Shown: in pieces, positions 1-11,800 of the stretch
Numbering within the stretch: position 1 is the stretch's first letter
Layout: each line of letters opens with the position of its first letter
DNA from: Vitellaria paradoxa
Lineage: Eukaryota > Streptophyta > Magnoliopsida > Ericales > Sapotaceae
NCBI GenBank assembly: GCA_019916065.1
Contig: CM034233.1
Coordinates: 24,997,936 to 25,061,935 of the forward strand
DNA length: 64,000 nucleotides
Direction of reading: 5' to 3'
Made by a program: the position numbers and the translations under genes
Notes under the pieces: model-generated
What the model was told of the DNA's origin: nothing
The model's input: the letters and a program-made list of their open reading frames with translations, nothing else
Database searches by the model: none

Positions 1-1269
1 GTATTTTGGGCTTTTGAATTAGTATAAAATATTTCATTTTCTATTTTTTTTATGAATTATCAAAATTTATGTCTTGAATCCTTCATTGTCATGACATGCT
101 TGATATAAAATTTTATTTACGAAGCTAGCTGAATATATATTCTTGAATATGGCTGCATGATATTTATTTGATAAATCTTGTATAAGAATATTTTTTATGG
201 AAAGGCAATATGAAACTTAAGCCTGAAACACATTCACACTTCATAAAACTTATAAAGTAAATGGAAGAACACAAAAAAATCAAATTAAGGAGAACTTTTG
301 TGTATGTTGTGCTGTTAATTAAAAGAATTACTTGAGATTTGATTTTTGGGTTATTGGAGTCATTAAGGGTACTAGAAAAAGTGGGTTCTAAAGCCCAAGG
401 GTTGGAAGTCCCAAAACCTGCGTAGGATGGTTAGCATAACCAGTAGGATAGAAACCTACAAAATGCATAAACAGCTTATTCTAGTGTATATTCAATACTG
501 AGACTGCGAGACCGGTTTGCCTACTAAAGCAAATGAGTACATTTGGGACTGCAGTGCCAATTGTACCCTATGACTGAGGTCTGGGGACGTGATGAGTACA
601 TCTAGGACTGCGGGACTAGTTATACCCTACGGCTTAAGCCTGGGGATCTATTTTGGGTTTAGTTCTGAGGCCACAGACTAAACTTGCAGAGTACCTAACC
701 CATAGTATAATATTAATGTGTGGTGATGTGAATGATGTGAAATGATTTAATTCTAGCATGAGACTGTGGGATCATGGTTGAGTAACTTTATTATTTGAAT
801 GAAATGATTAAATATGGATATTTTGAAAATTTTAAGATTTTAAATTTTATTCTTATCGATTAGTGTTAATAGCTTTGCATGATTAAGAAATTATATTTTA
901 TAAACACTTTCTGAGCACACGTGGAATTTAGTACTCACCACCTACTACAATTGATAATACAGGGGTTGACGCTCGTGATGGACCAATGGGTTAGCTAGTC
1001 GTCTTGCGTTGTTATAGCTGGATGATTTGTTTTATTTTACATTCCAATAGTTAAATTTTAATGTAATGGAGTATTGATTCGAGCCCATATTTGTGTCATG
1101 GTTTTGTAACCTATTTTTAGGGCATTTTAAAGGTATTTTGAATATTTAAGAAATTAATAAATACTTACTTTAATTAGCTTCCGCTCTGATATAGTACATT
1201 TTTCATGGTTTGATATTTACTTTTAGGTTTCGTTCCCACGTCCCCGGTCGTAGATTTCGGGGCATGACA
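1..1269 (+). repeat. 3' part of a gypsy-type LTR ending the previous repeat unit
   Basis: This stretch matches 18274-19541 and 36487-37753 almost base for base, so it is the last part of the same 2.8-kb LTR seen complete at 16733-19541; base 1 corresponds to LTR position 1542. It ends in CGGGGCATGACA, immediately followed by AAATG, the 5-bp target duplication. It differs from the two later copies by scattered substitutions (for example ACTGAGACTGCGAG near 496 against ACCGAGACTGCGGG). The array therefore continues to the left of the window. It has no coding capacity. Confidence 0.85.
535..655 (+). repeat. Two diverged ~59-bp repeats inside the LTR
   Basis: GAGTACATTTGGGACTGC at 535 and GAGTACATCTAGGACTGC at 594 begin two imperfect copies, each running through a TACCCTA motif and a GTCTGGGG/GCCTGGGG motif. 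The same pair recurs near 18808 and 37020. They look like internal LTR subrepeats. The small ORFs that cross them at 18701-18904 and 36826-37116 are incidental. Confidence 0.6.
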
Positions 1270-2651
1270 AAATGCAATTTGGTACTAGAAACTTTTTCTT
1301 TTTTCCGTGAGAACGTAACGGTTGAATTTGTTATCGTAGCATTATAAGAGATTTTCTACTACTAAAATTGAGATTTTCCAATTACAAAATTTTGTTGTCT
1401 TGATACTTATTGATTTTTTTATTTATTTTCAAACTCTTGAATTCAATAGACATTATAAGAGATTTTATATATTTTTTAATATCTATTAGGATTAAATAAA
1501 TTTTATAAATAATTTAAAATTTAGTTTTTTAAGTATTGAAAATAACACGTGGACTTATTGAATAACAATAAGATTAAAACAATTGAATTACAATAAGATT
1601 TGAACATTTCCAAAATTATTATGAAATACATAGTAAAATAAAAGAAAATTCTAGAAAAAGCATGCAGTTGAGTAGACTTTTGAAACGATAGGATTTATTT
1701 CGCTTTCTTATTAAGTGCGCCTACTTTTTCATTCATAGAAGAGATAGATTTTTGTTACAAAAATTACAAAATTATTATAGGAGAGTATTAGCCATTGTAT
1801 CTTGGGGATTATTATTATTATTATTATTACTAAGTGTGCTTTGAGAGAAAGATTTTTGTTACAAAAATTATAAAGTTATGACAGGAGATTAAAATTTTAA
1901 AAGGATTTTAAATTTTAAGTCAATTTTATAAATTATAAAGAAATATACATTACAAATTCTTACAAAACTAATTCGATACGTCTTATTTTGACAGCCTTAG
2001 ACAACTGCTTAATAACTGTGATGACTCTGATCAAATATGTTGTAGTCAAAATTACATTTCATCTTTTGAGTGTTTCAAAAGGGTATATTATAATTTCTTT
2101 GAACATTTGAATAATAATACTTACGTCTTTCAATATTTGGAAATTATATTTACATATATTATTTTAAAATGTTATTAGCATTGGTTCCGTTCCGTTAAGA
2201 CAACCGTTAAAATTTAGCAAAAAGTGTCAAAGTAATCAAAATTTTAGGCTTTTTTTTTCAATTTTATCCCCCACTCTCTCATATATTCATTAGTTTTTTC
2301 TTTTTCTTTTCTATAAAAATCCCCAAAAACAAATAAAAACAAATAGTTTAGTAAATTTTTGAAGAGAAAACCAAGAAATATGTGAGAGAATGAGAGGTAA
2401 AATAAGAAAAATATTTAAAATTTTGATTAATTTGATATTTCTTGTTAAGTTTTAATGGTTTATTTAATAGAAGATAGTTAATGTTAATAATATTTTGAAA
2501 TAAGGAAGACAAGTATAATTTTTAAATATTGAGGTATGTAAATATAATTACCTACATATTGAGAGAAGGCAAGTGCATTTTATTATTTTCAAAATTATTA
2601 TTCTAACATTAAAAACAATGTTTTAATGGCGAAGTGGGAGTGCTTATAGCA
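1270..2651. repeat. Non-coding spacer X (copy X1)
   Basis: This is AT-rich DNA with no supported gene. It is shared, in diverged form, with X' at 12079-13438 in the same unit and with 53204-54805 in U4, which shows that the two halves of each unit are themselves an old duplication. It starts at the AAATGCAATTT that served as the LTR target and ends at GCTTATAGCA, where the long and short halves part company. It contains an ATT microsatellite at 1808-1829. Confidence 0.75.
1808..1829 (+). repeat. (ATT)n microsatellite
   Basis: About 7 ATT repeats. The paralogous sites carry about 10 (20081-20111), 9 (38293-38321) and 6 (53743-53760). The X' copies carry a GAT run at the same place (12609-12623, 49090-49104). 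Confidence 0.8.
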
Positions 2652-3990
2652 TTAAAATACAAAAATGTGAAACACAAACTTTACAATTCAAAAATGAGAT
2701 AAAATACATAGAATTTCCAATATTGAAAAAACTAATGTAACAGTTAAATAACATCACTTATAATAGAATTTTTATATGCTAGTTCAATCTTAATCAATCA
2801 AACAAAAAATTATATTTATAAAAGTAAAAAACATGAGACATAAAAATTTATCGAAGAAACCATTATCAAGCATAAAGGGAGAAAAACCTCAAGTCTTGGA
2901 GGGAGATTCAAAACTCTTTCACTATGTAATTTTGATTATCAAAACTTCACTACAAAAGTTACACAATCGAGTTCACGCAGGAGAACCACCATGTGAATCA
3001 AGTCCACTACCTATAACACCGGTCTCCAAAAAATGTGTCTTTAGCTAAGTATATGAGAGAAACCTTTATGAAGCAAAATAGATGAATATGATTTTCTTCT
3101 CTCAATTTTTGCTCTTGAACATATGAGAATGTCTTTTCTATAGAATATAATAAGAATCCAATCTAGAGTATGATTGAATATTATTTTTATTGTTTCTGTT
3201 AAGTCCATTATTTTGATTAATTAATTTATTAATGACAATTGCGAGCTAAAATTTTAATTCTGTAAAGTTTTTGAAGTATCATGAATCGAGTCTTATTAAT
3301 TGAGTCACTCCTCGGTTCAAAGAAGATTGCTTCAAATAATTTTTGTAGCAGGGAAAGAGTTCAAAGATAGTTCAAGCACTCAACATTTTAGAAAAGAGAT
3401 CGAAGGGAGTTCAAGTATTCAAGATTTTAGAAAAAGAACTCAAAGGTTCAAGCACTTAAGAGTATACAAAGGCTTTTTCCAGTAGCCACAGATATCTTTG
3501 CTATTCCATTGAGTAAATCCTAAAAAATCCAAAACTCTAATATTCAAACTGAAAAGATCAACAAGTAAGAATATCGATTCACCATTCCATTTTGATGAAG
3601 TAGAACATCTCTGAATTTTAACAGGTGCCATTCGGGTTCAAGAATAGAGTCAATCTACGGGCTTGGTTCATCATGGGTTTTAGTGAGTAAGTGAAGAGTA
3701 GAGTTAGGGTAGGGTCAAGTTATATTTGTATTTGGTGAATCTCTTGTAACCTATTCATTTGTAGTGGATTAATTTTTGGGTTAGTTCCTTTATAGACTTG
3801 AAATTTTACTTAGAAGTGGTTCTAGGATTTATCTTGTTAAGATCTTGTGTCTTTGTTTTCTTCGTGTTTGATTATGTTTATTTTTTATAGATTTTTGATT
3901 TTTCGATTTCCATACTTTATGAAGACATAAGAATCCACATTCTTATCATTTTAGCAGGTTTCAAACTTTGGACAGCACTTTGGAAGTTTC
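2652..3990. other. Decayed repeat-derived region upstream of the copia insertion
   Basis: This stretch is present in all four units and has no convincing gene. An ATG-started 71-codon ORF (2833-3048) stays open in U1, U2 and U4, but substitutions between U1 and U4 are mostly amino-acid-changing, so selection is not evident and U3 has a 1-base deletion in it. The part from about 3720 to 3960 resembles the U-rich, repetitive end of plant retroelement LTRs, but I could not find paired termini, so that is only a guess. It ends in GTTTC, the target site of the copia element. Confidence 0.45.
3357..3464 (+). repeat. Short minisatellite, three ~37-39-bp units
   Basis: Units begin GTTCAAGCACTC (3370), GTTCAAGTATTC (3409) and GTTCAAGCACTT (3446), each followed by a TTTTAGAAAA-type core. 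The same array occurs at 21639-21746 and 39848-39955. U4 keeps only about one unit near 55785, so it was expanded in the ancestor of U1-U3 or contracted in U4. Confidence 0.65.
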
Positions 3991-4213
3991 TGTTAAAATT
4001 TCGAAGGAGCCAATGAATCCCTAATTTATAAGGATTAGTCAATGATTGATCTTATTTTAAGATTTACTAGACATAATTAGTTTCCTAATTATGTGTTTAC
4101 CTTATATAGTTCTGGCACTATATATAGGTAAACGTACTTTGTATTCAAGTACACAACAATTATTAGAATAAAAAAAAGGGGAATGAAATTCTCTCGTCTC
4201 TGAAAACTTTACG
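3991..4213 (+). mobile_element. 5' LTR of truncated Ty1/copia element (U1)
   Basis: This 223-bp LTR begins TGTTAAAATT and ends TTTACG, where the intact 3' LTR in U4 ends TTTACA. GTTTC immediately before it (3986-3990) equals the 5-bp target duplication found on both sides of the U4 element. A primer-binding site, TGGTATTAGAGGC (4214-4226), follows directly; it is close to the initiator-Met tRNA complement used by most plant copia elements. The 3' LTR is missing from this unit. Confidence 0.85.
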
Positions 4214-6641
4214 TGGTATTAGAGGCACGATAATATTCTCTGATGGTCTCTTTTCTATATGGCTAAGGTTTCAATTCCAACTTACATCACTTTCGACGTC
4301 GCATCTCCTCCAGCATCACTCATTCGGCATCCCATCTCCTTTGGCATTGCTACTCTAGCATTGTATCTCCTTTGTTGACTCATCTCTGGCATTGCTGATG
4401 TCGCTAGCTTTGTAGCCCTCTGTTGGTGCCTCATCTGGTTTCTTCTCAACGTACCTCTCTGCCATTTTCCCTATGATTATGTGTTTTTTAACATCTCCCA
4501 TAACGAAGCACATATTGGCAGCACACCCTACCAATGATGATAAATCTTTTGCCTCTATAGGTGGTAGTGGGTCCTTAGGTTCACACGGTAGAGACATCAA
4601 CAGCCTTTCTTCTAACATATTTAGTATTGCCGCTAGCTATGGTAGTACCAATATCGAGCCTACCTCCATCACCAATCATAAACTCAATGGTGCTAACTAT
4701 CTCCAATGATCCCAATCTATATATATGTTCATTCGGGGTCGAGGAAAAGATGCATACATTATAGGGGAAGCCATTGCTCCTTCACAGGATGATGCAAAGT
4801 ATCAGATCTAGATATCTAAAAACAACCTAGTCATGTCATGGTTGATCAACTTTATAACAAATAAGATAGGTGAAAACTTCCTCCTCTATAACAATGCCAA
4901 AGATATCTAGAATACAGTGAAAGAGACCTTCTCCAGTTTTGACAATGCTTCAGAATGATTTACTATAGAGAGTGTACTTTATGATTTTTGTCAATGTGAT
5001 TCTTCTGTAACATAATATTTTAACACTCTCATGAGAAATTGGCAGCAGTTGGACATGTGTGAGAAATATGCATGGACTTGTACTGCAGACAATATTATGT
5101 TTAGGAAAATTGTTAAAGAGAAAAGGCTATATAAATTCCTTCTTAGTCTGAATAAGAGATTGGATGAAGTTAGGGTCCTGGGCAAAACCTCTTCCTCGCT
5201 TGAGAGAAGCCTTTCCTAAGGTTCACACGGGTAAAAGTCGACAAAAAATGATGCTTGAGTCCACTTTAGCTTTTACTCTACTTGAAGGGTCAACCTTAGC
5301 TGCATAGAGACCTAATAATTCCTTTTCTGACAATAAATCTAGGAAAGGGAGACCCTAGTGTTAGCATTGTAAGAAGATTGGTCAAACTCTAGACACTTGT
5401 TGGAAAATTTATGGGAAGCCAGTAGATTGGAAGCCTTCTTGCCTGGGTCCTCATGGCGGCCGTGGTAACGTTGCTACCACTGCCATTGCTCCTTAAGTTC
5501 TCAATCACCAGTGCCTAGTCCCTTTAGCAAAGAAGAGATTGAGAGCCTCCAGAAATTTATCATGCAGCAACAAGCCACCACTTCCTCAATTGTTGGTTCT
5601 AGTAGTATAGCACAGAAAGTTAATCATTCTTTTGCCTTTAATGCACATAATGATAATGGTAACACATGGATAATAGACTCGGGGCCTTTAGATCACATGA
5701 CAGGGAATACTAGTCTGTTTAACACATTTACTGTCTATGATGGCAACTTTTCTATAAGAATTCTAGACGGTTCCCTTTCTAAGGTGTCTGGTACAGGTTC
5801 TGTAGTGCTCTCTCCCAACTTAACTTTACACACTGTTTTTTATGTTCCCACAGTTAACTGTAACCTCTTATCCATTAGCCAGCTCACTTGTGACCTAAAT
5901 TGTGTTGTAAATTTTCTTCTCATCTATGCACCTTTTAGGACCTACATTAAGGGAAAACAATTGGCAATGATGGGAACTGCTTTGGTCTTATCTGCTTTCA
6001 GGCACTTCTTAACAAGCCTACCATGCTCCCATGTCCGATCTCTCCAGTCAAGTTGCCAATTCTCCTTCCAATAAAGATGGTGATATTATGCTTTGGCACA
6101 ACGGATTAGGACTTCCCAAATTGTCCAAAAATTCCATTCTATGGTCAAAACTCAATTTCAAACCCAAATCCAGATATTTCGAACAGATAATGCTAGGGAT
6201 TACTTTAATCAAATCCCTGGGGAGTACTTGAGTTCACATGGAATTCTCCACCAAAGCTATGTGTTGAAACACGATAACACAATGAGGTCATCAAATGAAA
6301 GAATCGGCACCTCCTTGAAGTTGCTTGTTCAATCATATTCCAATCCCATATCCTCTCTTATTTCTTGGGAAAGGGAAGCCCTTCTGACTACTACCATCCT
6401 TATTAACTGCACGCTCTTTCATACTCTCAAAGTTTAAACTCCAAGTCAAATCATCCTTTAGTCTTATCTGACCAACGCCTTATGTCTGACATTCCTCTCA
6501 AAATATTTGGATGTTCTACTTTTATTCATAACCACCAACCCAATCTTGGAAAATGAAGTCTTAGAACCTTCAAATGCATATTCTTGGGATATTCCCCCAC
6601 ACAGTACAGTTATAAGTGCTACTTACCTTCTACTAGAAAGT
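3991..6641 (+). mobile_element. Truncated, non-autonomous Ty1/copia retrotransposon (U1)
   Basis: After the 5' LTR, gag remnants run from about 4260 to 5460 with several in-frame stops, including a damaged zinc knuckle near 5363-5400 in which the histidine is lost. The longest open piece (5511-6074, 187 codons) carries the aspartic-protease signature WIIDSG (D56-S57-G58). A GAG-pre-integrase motif (LWHNGLG, near 6090) follows, then an integrase fragment (6130-6437) with the FRTDNA segment; the core between them is deleted. Reverse transcriptase, RNase H and the 3' LTR are absent. Homology with the complete U4 copy stops at TACTAGAAAGT, about 6641, so the 3' half was lost before the U1-U3 duplications. 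It cannot move by itself. Confidence 0.88.
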
Positions 6642-7737
6642 GCTACTCACTTTCATACACAAACATCTCTCTCAAGGTTCCAAGACCAACTTAGGGATTG
6701 GCATAAATGTCAAACAAATAGTACACAACATGGTGATGTATTAGGTTCTCAATTTTTCCAACAAGAATTAATGTGGTGAGAATAGCATTGTTGTGACATT
6801 TCCTCTTAAAACAATAACAGTTTGAATCTATTTAGGTTGTTACCCTCATATAGCCTTCAATTTAAATATTTGCCAGTTGTCCTTGATTACCAAGTCACAC
6901 CCCTATAGAAATCGAGCTAATTCGAATAGAGCTTTAGGTTACTTAAGCTCATCTCAAACTATTAATACTAGGCTCTAGCTTGGCTCACAAATAGCTCAAG
7001 TAATCAAAACGATGTCATCTTGGTATAGAATATAATAAATAAAAATAAATAACTTGAATAAACCAAAACGACACCCTTTTACTAAACCGAAACGATGTCA
7101 TTTTGGCAAAAAGTTATTGTATAAGATAAACATTATAATAACTAGTATTTTGATATGAGATATTTTTCTTATAAACTGAGATATTTTGGAGGTAGACTTC
7201 TTAATGCACCGAGTATCTATGTAAAATAGTTCAATATAGTTTGTAATTTATTATTTTTTTTTTGGAAGCTAGTTTAAATATGTGTTGGGAAAGTTGATCA
7301 TAGATGTTTCAAACTTTGTTTATTTAATTTGAGCCACATTTAGATTTTGAAATACTTCACTCACTACCAAATATTATATTAAAATAAAGCATTATAACAA
7401 GAGGTTTTTTAATATGAGACATTTTTCATTGCAAGTTGAGAAATATTGAAACTTGACTACTTGTCGTAATGCACCAACCATCTATGTAACTTAGTTTCAT
7501 AGTTTAATAATTTTTTTTAGTTTTTCTATGCTAGTTTGAATATGTTGTGGGAAAGTTGATCAGAGATATTTCAAGCTTTATATGTTTTCATACCTTTGCT
7601 CACAAAATATGAATAGTTGCAGATTCATAATTAACGACAACGTATGAAACTACACAAGTTATAGAAATTCACAGCAAAAATGATAGGACACAATAAAATG
7701 AATAATATCACATTGTATACATATAGCTAGATAGCTC
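6642..7737. other. Non-coding region between the copia remnant and the kinase exon
   Basis: I see no supported gene here. It is the 3' flank of the minus-strand receptor kinase and probably includes its 3' UTR. It contains a pair of diverged direct repeats (7131-7580), listed separately. ORFs in it, such as 6507-6779, are leftovers of the copia integrase region read out of frame. Confidence 0.5.
7131..7580 (+). repeat. Pair of diverged ~190-bp direct repeats downstream of the kinase
   Basis: Copy 1 (about 7131-7320) and copy 2 (about 7390-7580) share CATTATAA, a GATATGAGAT/AATATGAGAC segment, AATGCACC, TCTATGTAA, GCTAGTTT and GGGAAAGTTGATCA in the same order. The pair recurs at 25410-25861 and 43622-44070. 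They lie just beyond the stop codon of the receptor kinase. Confidence 0.7.
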
Positions 7738-8870
7738 TCACTTCAAGGAAGGGATAGAATAAGTCGAACCTAATGCAACATTATCTATGGATGAAGAGTC
7801 TTTTGGTGCTCTCGGAGGAGAAAATAAGAAAGGCTTTGGTGGGATTTGCAAGGACTCTACACTTCCTTCTAACATTTCCACCACCCTGTTCATGGATGGT
7901 CTATTAGAGGGATTAGATTGTATGCACCACAGCCCAACTATTATCATTTTCTTTCTTTTCTCATTTCTCAATTCGTTTGTAATTCCATGCAATCCAATTT
8001 CCTTATCAAGTTCAAGATGCTTGTATATCCATTCTGGAAAATATATTTCACTAGTATGATCAACTCCTACATCAATACCCTCTCTCTCCCCAACCAATTC
8101 CAAAATCATCATTCCATAACTATAAACATCTGACTTGGAAGAAACCACTCCAAAGTTCCTACAAATTACTTCAGGAGCAATATATCCAACTGTGCCTCTA
8201 GTGCTCAACCGTGATATAGTACTCTCTTTATTAAGGCAGAGTTTAGAAAGGCCAAAATCAGATATTTTTGGACAGAAGTCTTGATCTAGAAGAATGTTAT
8301 GAGGCTTTATATCAAAGTGCAGAATTTGTGTGTTACAACCGAGATGTAGGTACTCTAACCCTCTAGCAATGCCAATTGCAATTTTGTACAATGTCTCCCA
8401 TCCTAATAGAGGTTCTATCATCAATGAACTTCTCTTGTATATGAATTTCTCCAAAGATCCATTTGGCATGAACTCATAAATTAGAGCTCTTTTATGACCC
8501 TCATAGCAAAAGCCAATGAGACTGACAATGTTAACATGGGATGTTCGACTAATACTCGCAACTTCATTAAGAAATTCTTCCCCATTACCTTTCGAATCCT
8601 TCAAAAGCTTCACTGCCACAAACTGGCCATTTTTTAACTTTCCTTTGAACACGCTACCATAGCCTCCTTCACCGAGTTTGTCTTTGAAAGAGTTGGCAAT
8701 TTTCTTAACCTCTGAATAGCCATACCTTAGCGGAAAAAGAGACTTAAAGTTCTTCATAAAAGTCTCAATATTTTGATCATCTTTTGTTCTCAACTTCCCA
8801 AAGGTTTGGACTTTCTTACTGAAGAAGCATAACAAGATTATTGTAATCACCATTACAATAGAAGCAACTC
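7738..8870 (-). CDS. Exon 3: transmembrane helix and non-RD kinase domain (U1)
   Basis: This exon is open for 376 codons after the two bases that complete the split glycine codon. The first residues, VASIVMVITIILLCFF, form the membrane helix and are followed by a basic stop-transfer SKK. All key kinase residues are present: glycine-rich loop, VAVK lysine, HFDIKPHN catalytic loop, DFG, APE and the RPS arginine. The residue before the catalytic Asp is Phe, so this is a non-RD kinase, as is usual in the LRK10L-2 and PR5K groups. An ATG at 8853 could start a 371-aa form, but the U2 and U3 copies read ACG there, which favours the splice acceptor at 8871-8873 over translation from that ATG. Confidence 0.92.
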
Positions 8871-11800
8871 CTGTGAGACAGTGAATAAGATGCCGAAGTC
8901 AAATGGTGCACGGTAATGCTAAATATGCTATTTTTTAATTTAATTAGAATGGATACATGATAGTCATACACATGGTTATTGAGTTGAACAAAGTCATAAA
9001 GTGTTGATAATTTTCAAGGCTGTACGTTCTCCTAAACTCAGTAATAGAAAATTCATCAATATTACATGTTCTTTTTCCACTTTATTTTTTCTTTTGGGTG
9101 ATGAATTAAAAGGGCAAATCAATAGAAATACGTACAAATCATCAATGTTGTAGTACTATTTTTAGAAAATGAATACGAAAAGCTTGTTCGGTACATGAAT
9201 TTGTGGAGGAAGAATAAAAATGAAGAACAAAAAAGTTACTAGTTTGTGTTAATTTTTATTTATCCAAAGTAAAAATTAGGACTTTTTCACAAATATTTAT
9301 TCATTTTCTTATTATTTTTTTCTAACTCTACCCAAAAAATAAATAAATAAAAATTTGAAAAAATCTAATTTTTTCAATTCATTCTACTTTCCTAATATTT
9401 TCCTTCAATTTTTCTTTTCTTCCCATAAATCTATTTGCCAAACGAAGCTAGCATAAATGACAAAATACATGGCTCAGCATTGTTAGTAAAAACATATCTA
9501 TCATGAATTTCCCGTGATCGAAAGACAAGATAATATCAATAAGATTTATGTCTATTGCAAGAATCAGTCTGTATTTTATCTTATTGGGAGTTCTTTCGTC
9601 TTGCAACAAAATTCAACCAGGATGAAATTAGTTCACATATACAACAAATGGTTAAATGAATGTAATTTGGTTTATTCTAAAAATCATTCCCCAACATTAT
9701 AGGTCATTTATGGAGGTTTCAATACCTTATGCATTGGCGGGCATTGAAATGTTTGGTTGTGATTTTGGCACTGGCCTCCTCTGTGTCGACACTCGACGCA
9801 ATCCTTGGACATATGAAGTTGAAGTTGGACATATGAAGTTAATAGTTCAAATGGCTTACTGGAATTAGGATTTGTAAACGAAAGGGAAGGAGAGTTGGGA
9901 AAAGTCAAATTACTGAAGGCATGGCAATTCTTGTTGTCTAAATGACTTTGGAGCATTTGGTCATGGATTTCGACTTCAATCGATCCGTACCGATTTGTTG
10001 TCATTACTTTGAATAACATTGCTATTAATGCTTTTTATATCAAACCATGGTCCTTCATTTCCTAGTCGGATCCGTGGGAATGGATGATGATCACAATTGA
10101 TGGTGCACAACCCACATTGAGGATATATGTGGAATTGGAGAAAGGAAAGGAAATCGGTCCGAATTTTCAAAAATTAAGTGGTTCCATTTGTTTGTTGGAA
10201 CAGTGGGTCAGCCAAAGACTCCAAGGGAGACTCGGCTCGTCGACTCTTTCAAAAGCTTATCTTTTTCCTTCTAACACAAAACTTCTCTCTCGATTTTCCC
10301 ATTTATTATAATAAATACTTATAAAATAATAATTTATTTAACCAGACTAAAATTAATTATTCATTAAACTATTTTTATCAAAATAAGATTTAATAAATAA
10401 TAATTTATTATTAAATTGATTTATTTTATTTTATCAATTAATACAATTGAAATATTAATTTATGATTGAAATTATTTATTTTCTCAAATTAAAATTAATT
10501 TTAATAAATAATAATTACTTTAAAATAATTTATTTTATTAAAATGTTTTATTAAATAAAAATTGTTTTTCATAAATAAAAATACACTAGATTTTGTATTT
10601 TATTAATATAATTTATTAAATTAAACTAAAATTAGTTGTTTTGTTAAATTATTTTATCAAAATAAAAATAATTTTTAACAAATAAAAATTTATTATTAAA
10701 ATTAATTACTATTAAAATCTATGATAGAATTATTTTTTATAATTGATATTTTTATTTAAATTATATACTTTATTAAAATTAATTATTATTAAAAATACAA
10801 TAATTATGATAATTTATTTTATTATAATATTTTACTAGGATTAAATATTAACTTTTACCTGTCAATTTATTTCAATTCTAAACACAACTAATTTTTATTC
10901 TTTTAATTTTTAATATTTTAAATACATCATAATTATTATCAAGATAATATTTATTTTCTCATTTTAAAGATAAATATTATAAATTTATTATTTTATTAAC
11001 TGTTATTAAAATAATAATTATTTTCATAACTTTTTTACCCAAAATTTTTACCCCCAAGTTGGCGACTTGTTATAATTTGCCCTTTATTTCAATGCAATGT
11101 CCATCCGCTTGATGGACAAGTCGAAACAGTACCCAAAAAAAAAAAAAAAAAAAGGGAAGAGTAGACCCGTATATTTTGGGCTCACAAATTTCCACTGGAA
11201 ATCAATGCGGTGACAGAAGCCTTGTCGGAGGATTTTTTCTCACAAGTCAAGACTGGTTTTTATCAAAACTTAAATGACTTAAAAAAAAAAAAAAAAACCT
11301 CTTGTTTATTATTAGGAGTTATTTGGAACTTTAAAGATAAAAATAAATCTCTATAAATTTTAATGAAATTTAAATTTCTTATTTACGGTGAAATTATGAG
11401 GATGTAGGGTTGGTAAAAATTTGGCAAAAAGTATAGTAAAAATATAAAAATTTAATATAAAATTGATATGTAGTAGAATTTAATTGAAATAAAATATAAA
11501 AATTGATAAAAATTAATAGACTTTGGTTGGTTTTGACTAACCTAACGTCCCCTATGAATTGTAACTGCTACTGATTTATGATAATTTTTTTCACTCTAAA
11601 CACCCTCTATTGATTATTAACCCTTCTATTTTCTCTGTGATTTTTCTGAGAACTCCTTGCCAAGCCATTTTACTCTTAAATAAGCATGATTCATTTCGTT
11701 AAAATAACATAAAAATTATAATAAATAAAAAAATATTTCATGTAAAGATAGTTCTTTTATCATTTTAGACATAAAATTACTTATCAAGTGTTTTTGCGTT

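Noticed and set aside
7787..8133. Plus-strand ORFs opposite the kinase exon (also 26063-26409 and 44277-44623)
   Set aside because: They are antisense shadows of the well-supported kinase frame and show no domain.
9708..10170. Two short ORFs as separate small proteins (103 and 64 codons)
   Set aside because: They are two frames of one decayed ectodomain, broken by a 4-base insertion and an internal deletion.
10290..11040. Centromeric or satellite-like array
   Set aside because: The A/T words do not form a regular period; it is low-complexity DNA copied with the unit.
11136..11296. A-homopolymers as tails of processed retrocopies
   Set aside because: No spliced gene sequence precedes them and no target duplication was found; they are simple repeats shared by all Y spacers.
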